Origin: an archaeon
GTDB lineage: Archaea > Thermoproteota > Nitrososphaeria > Nitrososphaerales > JACAEJ01
NCBI GenBank assembly: GCA_024256265.1
Contig: JACGUK010000067.1
Coordinates: 1 to 8,897, forward strand
Length of the DNA: 8,897 nt
Direction: 5' to 3'
A program made the translations under genes and the position numbers. A model generated the notes under the pieces. The model worked only from the letters and a program-made list of their open reading frames with translations, searched no databases and was not told the DNA's origin. Positions 1 through 5,992 of this stretch are shown piece after piece; within the stretch, counting starts at the first letter, position 1, and the number at the start of each line of letters is the position of its first letter.

Positions 1-329
1 TCATAAGCATTGTCATTAACACGATCATAATTTCACCAGTTCTCTGGCTTTCAGGAAGATTACTTGTTGGAAAAGAAAAAGCAAAGTTCACAGACGCCCT
101 CTGGATAGTCATCCTTGGAACAGTAATTGGCACATTCTTTGGTGCTTTTTTCACAGGCATCATCGCCACCATTATTCTGCTGATAATGTGGCTCGCTTTA
201 GTGAAGTACTTCTTCGACTGTGGATGGTTGAAAGCACTAGCAATCAGCATATTAGCGGTAATCATCTTCGTAGTAATAATTGCAATATTAATCGTCGTTG
301 GAATAGCAGTTTGGACCATTTGGTTCTAA
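1..329 (+). CDS. Small multi-pass membrane protein, 5'-truncated, function unknown
   Basis: The frame starting at base 3 is open from the window edge to a TAA at 327-329, giving 108 residues with no start inside the window. Nearly all of it is hydrophobic: a segment at about residues 1-17, a charged loop GRLLVGKEKAKFTDA (18-32), a likely hairpin of two segments at about 33-70, a short FDCGW loop, and a last segment at about 77-104 rich in Ile and Val, ending TIWF. It is therefore an integral membrane protein with probably four membrane segments. The first segment begins almost at the edge, so perhaps only a few residues are missing; this is a guess. I recognise no catalytic motif and assign no function. 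A T-rich stretch follows at 357-365, and 229 bases separate it from the next gene, so it is probably not co-transcribed with that gene. A different frame open at 188-370 is a shadow of this one. Confidence 0.75.
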   Translation, partial: ISIVINTIIISPVLWLSGRLLVGKEKAKFTDALWIVILGTVIGTFFGAFFTGIIATIILLIMWLALVKYFFDCGWLKALAISILAVIIFVVIIAILIVVGIAVWTIWF

Positions 330-356
330 TCTTGCCCGCAATAAACCTCACCCCAC

Positions 357-365
357 TTTTCTTTT
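357..365 (+). terminator. T-rich stop signal after the membrane protein gene
   Basis: Pyrimidine-rich TTTTCTTTT lies 28 bases after the stop codon and has no stem before it. Archaeal RNA polymerase can terminate on T-runs alone. Assignment rests only on composition and position. Confidence 0.35.
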
Positions 366-426
366 ATTAAAATCCTATGCTGAACTGAAAAACGCAAAAG
401 AATCTCGGGTAGGATGACTTGTCGCC

Positions 427-446
427 TTATCTTCTGAAGAAGATAA
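427..446. repeat. Perfect 8-bp inverted repeat just upstream of a TATA-like box
   Basis: TTATCTTC (427-434) and GAAGATAA (439-446) are exact reverse complements around the four bases TGAA. No T-run follows, so it does not look like a terminator. It ends 8 bases before the TATA-like element at 455-464, a position suitable for a protein-binding site acting on the radical SAM gene. That role is inferred. Confidence 0.5.
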
Positions 447-454
447 CCACTAAG

Positions 455-464
455 TAATATAAAT
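455..464 (+). promoter_or_regulatory. TATA-like box, candidate promoter of the radical SAM gene
   Basis: TAATATAAAT lies inside TAAGTAATATAAATCT (451-466), nearly the same as the element before ubiX at 2175-2190. It would place the transcript start near 485-490 and leave a leader of about 70 bases before the GTG at 559. A second AT-rich element at 535-546 (TTTATTTTTAAT) is an alternative and would favour the later ATG start at 622. Confidence 0.4.
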
Positions 465-558
465 CTCAGAAATTAGAGCATCAGTGATGTCTGAGTCCTC
501 CATCATATAAGAGAAGGGGTTAACTCCTATCATCCTTTATTTTTAATCTTAAAGCAGT

Positions 559-2076
559 GTGAGTATTACACAATGCAACATCGACATCTTATTAAGGAGC
601 TTAGGATTGGTTAGGCAGACAATGACTAAAATACCTGACGGCGGCCGCTCTCTAACTCTATTCTTTAACCCTCTTTGGAAAGATCTCGCACGTTATTTGA
701 CAAGCAAATGCGAAAAATGTGGGCAAGAGCGATTGCTTTCTGTCTTCGAAGTCTATTCTGCAAGTCAGCGCTTTTTTTGTGAAAGTTGCCTTCTGACATC
801 AACGGCTCTAATGCCCTTAATTCGTCTTATGTTCTTCAGTCTTGGAGTTGATAACAACATAATAAAGCGACTAATGAGAGACTCGCTTATTCGTAAATGC
901 ATGTTAAGCGTGGTGAAGGGAATCGCCGATTTCGGAATAATGTACCCACAGCCTACTGGCGCTCCAATAACTATCGTATGGAACTTCACTAACAGATGCA
1001 ACCTTAACTGTTTGCACTGTCATCAAGACTCTTCGCCCATGTCTTCCCATCCAGAACTAACGACTTCTCAAGCCTTCAAAGCAATAGACAACATGAGTGA
1101 TGCAGGAGTGGTTATACTGACCTTCTCAGGAGGCGAACCTCTTTTACGCAAGGACCTTTACGATGCAATTAAAAGAGCCAGTGATAACAGCATGCTATGC
1201 ACAATTGCATCCAACGGAACTCTCATAACTCATGATGTAGCGAAAAAACTCGCTAAAGTTGGTATAAAACGGGTAGAAATAGGCTTAGATGGTGCAAGGG
1301 CTGAAACTCACGATTTCCTAAGGAACAAGCCTGGAAGTTTTGAAGCGACGATTGAGGGAATAAGAAATTGTGTTGCTGTAGGCTTTGACGAGTTAGCTAC
1401 TACTATGACCCTGCACTCGAAGAACATCGATGAATTAGAAGAAACAATGGATTTAGCAGAGAAGCTTGGATCTACAAGATTCTATCTAAACAGGCTTATA
1501 CCTGCTGGTCGTGGGGTAGAAGCATATTACCTTGACGTTACGCCTAGAGAGAAAATCAAGGCTCTGGAAGCATTGTACAACAAGTTCTACAAGAGCATAA
1601 TAGAGGGATTCGGTATGCAATGTTACGCTCGAGGGATGACCTATTACGCTCGCTACGGTTATGAGTGTTCAAAAGGCAAAGTTTTCACAGTAAGCGAGGC
1701 TTTGTCAGGGTACGAAAAGATGTTTCAAGAGAAGTTTGGACTTGAAGTCTCTAAAATTGTGAGAAAACTTGCAACAGGTTTCGGTGGATGCTCGGCTGGC
1801 TTAACCTACGCAGGGCTCACTGCTTCAGGAGACCTGCTTCCATGCGTTCCTGCTCCAATAAAACTTGGTAACCTTCTTGAGCAAAGCCTAGAAGAAATCT
1901 GGATTCACAATGAACTACTAAATCATATCAGGAAAAGAAAAGAGCTAAAAGGTTCTTGCAAAATATGTGCATACAATGGCCTATGTGGCGGTTGCAGATA
2001 CACAGCATACATCACTCATGGAGACTGGCTAGGACCCGACGCTTCTTGTCCTTTCGGCCCAAAAATCCTAAAGTAA
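559..2076 (+). CDS. Radical SAM/SPASM protein, AhbC/NirJ-like, with N-terminal cysteine module
   Basis: This 505-residue protein has the radical SAM cluster site C147-x3-C151-x2-C154 (NRCNLNCLHC), GGEP at 191-194, and a C-terminal SPASM region. The SPASM cysteines are C411, C429, C467, C470, C476, C479 and C497, within the patterns GCSAG, LLPCVPAPIKLGN and CGGCRYTAY. These resemble AhbC, AhbD and NirJ, which modify sirohaem-derived tetrapyrroles in alternative haem and haem d1 synthesis; many peptide-modifying SPASM enzymes look similar, so the substrate is unknown. Those enzymes are usually shorter, with the cluster motif near the N-terminus. Here about 145 residues precede it, including C51-x2-C54 and C74-x2-C77, a likely zinc site. 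A long stretch at about 340-405 with C355 and C370 also lengthens the protein. The start is GTG with no clear SD; ATG at 622 (residue 22, MTKIPDGG) is a real alternative. Arginine is often CGN here, unlike in cofG and cofH. Cytoplasmic and oxygen-sensitive by family. Confidence 0.85.
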   Translation: MSITQCNIDILLRSLGLVRQTMTKIPDGGRSLTLFFNPLWKDLARYLTSKCEKCGQERLLSVFEVYSASQRFFCESCLLTSTALMPLIRLMFFSLGVDNNIIKRLMRDSLIRKCMLSVVKGIADFGIMYPQPTGAPITIVWNFTNRCNLNCLHCHQDSSPMSSHPELTTSQAFKAIDNMSDAGVVILTFSGGEPLLRKDLYDAIKRASDNSMLCTIASNGTLITHDVAKKLAKVGIKRVEIGLDGARAETHDFLRNKPGSFEATIEGIRNCVAVGFDELATTMTLHSKNIDELEETMDLAEKLGSTRFYLNRLIPAGRGVEAYYLDVTPREKIKALEALYNKFYKSIIEGFGMQCYARGMTYYARYGYECSKGKVFTVSEALSGYEKMFQEKFGLEVSKIVRKLATGFGGCSAGLTYAGLTASGDLLPCVPAPIKLGNLLEQSLEEIWIHNELLNHIRKRKELKGSCKICAYNGLCGGCRYTAYITHGDWLGPDASCPFGPKILK

Positions 2077-2141
2077 GAATCTCTGCTCACCAAAGGGACA
2101 GAGCCTTCAGGGGCTGAATCTTTCTCTTCAATAGGGGTAGA

Positions 2142-2150
2142 TCTTCTTTT
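2142..2150 (+). terminator. T-rich stop signal after the radical SAM gene
   Basis: TCTTCTTTT lies 66 bases after the stop, with a second pyrimidine tract at 2119-2128. Only a weak four-pair stem (AGCC/GGCT, about 2102-2115) precedes them. Termination here is plausible because a new TATA-like box follows before ubiX. Confidence 0.3.
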
Positions 2151-2178
2151 ATTAATACTCAAAAAACGAAGGATTAAG

Positions 2179-2187
2179 TAATATTAA
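2179..2187 (+). promoter_or_regulatory. ubiX: TATA-like box, promoter of ubiX
   Basis: TAATATTAA is centred 34 bases before the ubiX ATG. Transcription would start near 2210 and leave a leader of only a few bases, as is common for archaeal first genes. The surrounding 16 bases match the element at 451-466 at 15 positions. Confidence 0.5.
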
Positions 2188-2216
2188 TCTACTCAAATTA
2201 TGGATAAGTTGGGATC

Positions 2217-2775
2217 ATGAGAATAGTAGTTGCTATAACGGGAGCGAGTGGTGTAGTATATGGCAAGCGCCTTCTTGAGGTTCTTTCAGATAAGAATATC
2301 GAGACTCATTTGATAATAAGTAAAGGGGCTGAAGAGATAATTGCTAGTGAGCTATCATCAAAAAAGGACGATGTAGAAAAGTTGGCAACTCATGTCTATC
2401 AAATGGATGATCTATCATCGCCTTTGTCAAGTGGCTCCTTCATTACAGATAGCATGGTAATAGTTCCATGTAGGTGCAAAAACATTGGCTGGAATAGCTC
2501 ATGGCTACTCAGATAATCTAATCCTAAGAGCTGCAGAAGTGACTATCAAACAAGAGAGAAAGCTGATCCTTGTCCCAAGAGAGACACCTCTTAGTGCTAT
2601 TCATCTTGAGAATATGTTAAAATTGGCAAGAATAGGGGTTATAATACTTCCAGCCATGCCTGCATTTTACCATAATCCAAAAAGCATAGATGAACTAATA
2701 GACTTCATTGTAGGGAAGATTCTTGATAGCCTTAACATAGAGCATAATTTATTCAAGAGATGGTCTGGTAAATAA
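2217..2775 (+). pseudogene. ubiX: Flavin prenyltransferase UbiX, interrupted by a one-base frameshift
   Basis: UbiX joins dimethylallyl phosphate to reduced FMN, making the prenylated FMN used by UbiD decarboxylases. The ATG at 2217 opens a frame with TGASG (residues 8-12), SKGAE (35-39) and SSGSF (71-75), then loses the family pattern after VIVPC near 2472 and stops at 2516. The rest continues in the +1 frame to 2775: [36 protein letters not shown] and a closing LFKRWSG. Removing one G of GG at 2473-2474 restores PCSAKTLAG, very close to the PCSIKTLSG of E. coli Pad1/UbiX, and gives 185 residues, the normal length. No residue is lost apart from the shift, so a sequencing or assembly indel is as likely as a true mutation. 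In archaea prenylated FMN serves a UbiD-type anhydromevalonate phosphate decarboxylase in the modified mevalonate pathway, so real loss would be costly unless a second copy exists. No ubiD is next to it. Confidence 0.9.
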
Positions 2776-2888
2776 ATAACTCAACTATGCGTAGAACTAT
2801 CTAACCAAAGTTTCAAGTAAGATCGATAATATTCTTTAAGTGATAACCATCTAAAAGCCATTATTAAAAAGCAAAACAAAAGATAATC

Positions 2889-2897
2889 TTTTATATT
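2889..2897 (+). promoter_or_regulatory. TATA-like box, promoter of the B-box membrane protein gene
   Basis: TTTTATATT is centred 33 bases before the ATG at 2926. This predicts a leaderless or nearly leaderless transcript and supports ATG 2926 over the in-frame TTG at 2914. A 7-bp dyad (2878-2892) overlaps its left edge. Confidence 0.5.
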
Positions 2898-2925
2898 ATT
2901 TACAAATATCAACTTGACGAACTTA

Positions 2926-3543
2926 ATGAAGTGCTATATACACCGTGATGTTGATGCCATAGGAGTATGCTCTGTTTGTGGTCAAGGGATATGTGGCGAA
3001 TGCTCGGTTAGAATTGGAGGAAAATTGTATTGTAAACCTGATGCGGACCGAATATTTGCCCCAAAGGAAGAAGGTGGTCTAGTTATTCCTTCCCTATGGC
3101 GAAAGATATTATCAGTCATAAGCTTGATTCTTTTGATCTTCTCTTTGTTTATGTCATGGTCAAGTTTTGGTCAACCACAAAATGGTATTGTGTTTGGTCC
3201 TACTCTATTGGATTATTATACTCTAATTGGTAAATTTGTTGTTTCTGAAGTCCCTAAGAATGTAGTCATTTTAGTGATAGTCACCTTAGTATTATATCCA
3301 ATAGCGATTGTAAGTGGGCTTATATCTCTAGGGACCAAAGGAAAAGTCAGTAAAATTGCTATCTTACTTGGAGGCATCATAGGCTTAGTATCTGCCGTAA
3401 CTTGGTTTATCTCATTCGAATTATACAAAAGTCTCTTACCAGCGCTTACTGCGTCATTCCTTAGACTAGGAATAGGGCCTTTCATTGCAATAATTGGCTC
3501 AATAATATTGTTAGTCATCTATTTTATCAAGGAAAGAACCTGA
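2926..3543 (+). CDS. B-box-type zinc finger protein with four membrane segments
   Basis: The 205-residue protein opens with a compact metal-binding module in its first 40 residues: C3, H6, C15, C18, C23, C26 and C36, in the arrangement CYIH, CSVCGQGICGEC and LYCKPDAD. This is the B-box-like zinc finger seen in many prokaryotic membrane proteins. A linker follows, then four hydrophobic segments at about 61-78, 111-136, 144-163 and 185-201, so the finger probably sits in the cytoplasm on a membrane anchor. Its role is unknown; protein interaction is the usual guess for B-box modules. The frame extends upstream to a TTG at 2914, but the TATA-like box about 33 bases before the ATG and the module beginning right at MKC favour the ATG. 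There is no SD. The gene has its own promoter, 150 bases after ubiX, and converges on the next gene, so it is probably a single transcription unit. Confidence 0.8.
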   Translation: MKCYIHRDVDAIGVCSVCGQGICGECSVRIGGKLYCKPDADRIFAPKEEGGLVIPSLWRKILSVISLILLIFSLFMSWSSFGQPQNGIVFGPTLLDYYTLIGKFVVSEVPKNVVILVIVTLVLYPIAIVSGLISLGTKGKVSKIAILLGGIIGLVSAVTWFISFELYKSLLPALTASFLRLGIGPFIAIIGSIILLVIYFIKERT

Positions 3544-3664
3544 TGGGGCATAGAGAGTATGTGTTACTTTTATTAAGTGTAAGATTAACGAAATTTATGC
3601 TCAAACGAGAAAGACAAGTTAACCTTCAATAGACTCAATTAATAAAGAATCAATGACTAACAAT

Positions 3665-5146
3665 TTATTTGATAGTTTTAACTATATCTTTGTAGTATTC
3701 TTTGAGAGTTTTGGTTATATCAACCTTGGGCGTGAAGGTTTTTATGGCTTCTAGCCCAACTTCATAGAACTTATCTCTATCTTCCTGATACATTTTTATT
3801 ACGCTTAGGAGTTTTGATTTGAACTCAGCGTAATCCTCTTTATTGATCTCTTCAGCCTTTGGATCTGTGTAAATGTCTATAAATTCCCTTAAATCCTTCC
3901 CAAAGAGCCAGCCGTTAAGACCATCTTCTATTAGCTCTATGGCTCCGCCATCACCACAAGCCTCCCAGCCTGAGAAGGGTGTGAAAACGTTGATGTCTGA
4001 TCCTTGTAAGATTGGCTTGGCTAGCTTTACATCATAGTTTAGAAGGAAGAAGACGTTACTGTAACTTTTTGATAGCTCATACATACGTTTCATCCTTTCT
4101 AGTCCGTCAGAGTCTTGGGGATGAGCCTTCCCGTCCAGCACATAAATGACAGGTAAGTCTCTATTTTCCTCAATAAAGCGTGTTATGAATTCAAGGCGCT
4201 TATACTTAACAACCCTTCTAGCACAAGATATTACTATGCTCTCTTCATCTTTGACATTCTTTAAATGCTTTAAGTAATTTATGAGCCTCCCTTTAAGTCC
4301 TCGATGAATTCTCTTGAAGGCTTGAATGTCTAAGACTCCATCAAAATATAACTTTCTAAGCTCCGGGGCCATCCACCTCTCAAGATCGATGCCATTTGTT
4401 ATTCGCCTAATCTTAGTTATATAGTGAGGGAATATCCTCTTAATTATGTCAATTTGTTTAGCAGATACTACAAAAGCGCTCTGGGCTAGGCTCAAGCCCA
4501 GTTGAGTTAGAACAACTTGGGGAGATAAGAACTTATAGCCAAACTCCTTCTCAATAAGTTCTCGAGGGAATGCGGGGTGGCCCCAAAAACCTGGCGTATG
4601 AATTACAAGCCTATACTTATTGTTTATAGGAAGTATAAGGGGAAGAAAAGCAACAAATGCCTCTTGAAGGTCTACATAGTCAATACTTTCTATTCTTATT
4701 TTACTCTCAATGAACTTAGCTGTCGCTCTAGCTAAAAAGACACATTTGTAAAACTTCTCATCTAAGCTATTTTCGATGTAGAGTCTATCTGTTAAAGCCT
4801 TAGCCCAATCTGGGTTAATTGCCTCAAAGAAAAAGGCCCTAGCTGACTTATAGGTGTATTCCCAAGGCCTAACAGCAACCTCCTCTCCCCTTAAATTAAT
4901 GGTAAAAACCTCCAAGGGCTTAAGCTTATCTAAAAACTCTATAGGTTGCCTTTGTGCTATTGGAAGAAGCTCATTATCATGTTGTACGTAGTCTACATAA
5001 CCACCTCTGTAAAAAAGGGTTAGAACAGTGTAATCTAATCCTATTCTACCTGCTGCGTAGAACTTATCACCTTCTAAGATGCCTAATCCTCCAGCGTAAG
5101 TGCTCCCTTCTTCTAATGCAAAGTCCATCGTTATGCTAACTATCAA
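3665..5146 (-). CDS. GT-B glycosyltransferase, short glucan phosphorylase-like, lacking the PLP lysine
   Basis: This 493-residue protein follows the order of GT35 glycogen/maltodextrin phosphorylases: VSITMDFALEE at the start, GGLGILEGD (19-27), YRGGY (46-50), IHTPGFWGHPAFP (182-194), ITNGID (249-254), RRVVKYKR (310-317), GKAHPQD (339-345) and ILQGSDINVFTP (379-390). It is much shorter than usual members of about 800 residues. Where phosphorylases have EASGTSGMK, whose lysine holds pyridoxal phosphate, this protein has E395-ACGDGGA-I403, then ELIEDGLNGWLFG, which looks more like nucleotide-sugar GT-B enzymes. It may therefore be a glucan synthase or another transferase rather than a phosphorylase; substrate unknown, alpha-glucan likely. 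The TTG start at 5146 keeps the first beta strand whole, and a stop lies two codons upstream. GGTGAT (5164-5159) is a good SD at 12 bases. ATG at 5128 would cut into the conserved strand. The gene stands alone, converging with the B-box gene. Confidence 0.8.
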   Translation of the reverse strand: MIVSITMDFALEEGSTYAGGLGILEGDKFYAAGRIGLDYTVLTLFYRGGYVDYVQHDNELLPIAQRQPIEFLDKLKPLEVFTINLRGEEVAVRPWEYTYKSARAFFFEAINPDWAKALTDRLYIENSLDEKFYKCVFLARATAKFIESKIRIESIDYVDLQEAFVAFLPLILPINNKYRLVIHTPGFWGHPAFPRELIEKEFGYKFLSPQVVLTQLGLSLAQSAFVVSAKQIDIIKRIFPHYITKIRRITNGIDLERWMAPELRKLYFDGVLDIQAFKRIHRGLKGRLINYLKHLKNVKDEESIVISCARRVVKYKRLEFITRFIEENRDLPVIYVLDGKAHPQDSDGLERMKRMYELSKSYSNVFFLLNYDVKLAKPILQGSDINVFTPFSGWEACGDGGAIELIEDGLNGWLFGKDLREFIDIYTDPKAEEINKEDYAEFKSKLLSVIKMYQEDRDKFYEVGLEAIKTFTPKVDITKTLKEYYKDIVKTIK

Positions 5147-5190
5147 TTTTTAAAAACTATCACCATTCTCCTAACCCTCATTAAAGGAGT

Positions 5191-5201
5191 TAAATAAATA
5201 T
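5191..5201 (-). promoter_or_regulatory. TATA-like box, promoter of the glycosyltransferase gene
   Basis: On the minus strand ATATTTATTTA is centred about 50 bases before the TTG start. Transcription would begin near 5169, just before the SD GGTGAT at 5164-5159, giving a leader of about 23 bases. Box, SD and start are in a consistent order. Confidence 0.45.
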
Positions 5202-5267
5202 GATTTGGTAAATGAAAAATTAAATACAATGATGAATTTTATCTTACAAATATGTTGTGAATTAGTG

Positions 5268-5298
5268 AATAAAAGTATTTCATGCTATATTAATACTT
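5268..5298 (-). terminator. Hairpin followed by T-rich tail, after the LAGLIDADG-like gene
   Basis: Read on the minus strand, AAGTATT (5298-5292) pairs with AATACTT (5279-5273) across a 12-base loop, and TTATT follows. It lies about 85 bases after the stop at 5383 and before the promoter of the next minus-strand gene. The stem is AT-rich and weak. Apart from this and the promoter at 5191-5201, I see nothing in the 236-base gap at 5147-5382. Confidence 0.35.
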
Positions 5299-5382
5299 GT
5301 TTTCTCTTAAAGAATTCTATCCCTAATACTTTACATAATATCCTTTCCACTTCATTTTGTGGTGCATATTCCTTTGGTACCG

Positions 5383-5928
5383 TTATAGCCGTACTTCTTG
5401 AGAGCCTTTAATGACTGCCTTCCTACTTTTAGCACGGAATCTTTTCGCATATTCTTCTTTAACCTTATAACTGACTGGGCTTCTACGTTCAATGATAAAC
5501 TCTGCTTCTTCTCTTTTAGGTGCATAGAGACGAGGCAATATTGTTTTAAGGATAGTGATGACAATTTTCCCTGTTTTCATTGCACGAAACATATGTCTGG
5601 CTTGTTCATGTGGCTTTGTAAGCCAAAGCTTGCAAACTACTTCTAAACCCTCCATTCCTCTCTCATGTTGTGCGATCGAAACAAAAGGATAGTATTGGTC
5701 AAGGACTGCTTTCCCTTTATAATACCTTTGCATATACCCCGTAGTGCCATCCCCATAATAAAGCCCAGCAACCCATGACCAATTCTTAGGCTTAAAGAAC
5801 TCATCGCTCACTTTACCGTACACAATGCGAACCTCCTCTGACTTTCTAGGACTTATCGGTGGGAGCTTTTTCTCTGGCTCATTAACCCTCTTTTTAAGTA
5901 ACTCTTTATACTCCTTGCTCATACTCAT
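5383..5928 (-). CDS. LAGLIDADG homing endonuclease-like protein, free-standing
   Basis: The 181-residue protein has one LAGLIDADG-like motif, W-VAGLYYGDG at residues 52-61, keeping the catalytic acid as D60. About 20 residues later comes YYPFVSIAQHERGMEGL (79-95), then GKIVITILKTILPRLYAPKREEAEF (120-144), which resembles the second half of single-motif LAGLIDADG domains. Such proteins work as dimers that cut or bind DNA; some are freestanding, others lie inside introns or inteins. Here there is no host gene around it. The first 40 residues are basic and proline-rich and I do not recognise them. The start is ATG 5928, with a second ATG two codons on; a TATA-like box at 5946-5953 would make the transcript nearly leaderless. 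The C-terminus may be out of frame: dropping one base at 5407-5409 yields AVIKALKKYGYNGTKG and a stop at 5352. The family call is by eye and moderately sure; activity is unknown. Confidence 0.6.
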   Translation of the reverse strand: MSMSKEYKELLKKRVNEPEKKLPPISPRKSEEVRIVYGKVSDEFFKPKNWSWVAGLYYGDGTTGYMQRYYKGKAVLDQYYPFVSIAQHERGMEGLEVVCKLWLTKPHEQARHMFRAMKTGKIVITILKTILPRLYAPKREEAEFIIERRSPVSYKVKEEYAKRFRAKSRKAVIKGSQEVRL

Positions 5929-5945
5929 CTACCATAAATAAGGGA

Positions 5946-5953
5946 TTTATAAT
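5946..5953. promoter_or_regulatory. TATA-like element in the divergent promoter region before cofG
   Basis: TTTATAAT sits in a 64-base gap between two divergent genes. For cofG it is 43 bases before the ATG, giving a short leader that carries GAGG at 5981-5984. On the minus strand the same AT core (ATTATAAA) is centred about 22-27 bases before the two candidate ATGs of the LAGLIDADG-like gene. One element may serve both directions, or AAATTTTA at 5960-5967 may serve one of them. Confidence 0.4.
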
Positions 5954-5992
5954 AGAGTTAAATTTTAGCGACTAATTAAAGAGGCTAATCAG

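Noticed and set aside
330..558. A structured RNA or tRNA in the 229-base spacer with two dyads
   Set aside because: The dyads are short and separate. I could not form a cloverleaf or match any known riboswitch core, and the positions fit promoter elements better.
765..1001. Minus-strand open frame of 78 residues
   Set aside because: It is a shadow of the radical SAM gene, with no conserved pattern and no start signal.
2463..2516. Programmed +1 frameshifting in ubiX, since the shift falls at UGU-AGG-UGC
   Set aside because: AGG is a common codon in neighbouring genes, so no slow decoding is expected. There is no stop codon in the shift window and no stimulatory structure visible. An indel is simpler.
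2485..2775. A separate 96-residue gene starting at TTG 2485
   Set aside because: It is exactly the second half of UbiX and lacks the flavin-binding N-terminus and its own start signals, so it is part of the frameshifted gene.
5205..5411. Plus-strand open frame of 68 residues between the glycosyltransferase and LAGLIDADG-like genes
   Set aside because: It has low-complexity composition, overlaps a promoter, a terminator hairpin and the end of the LAGLIDADG-like gene, and has no SD or recognisable motif.
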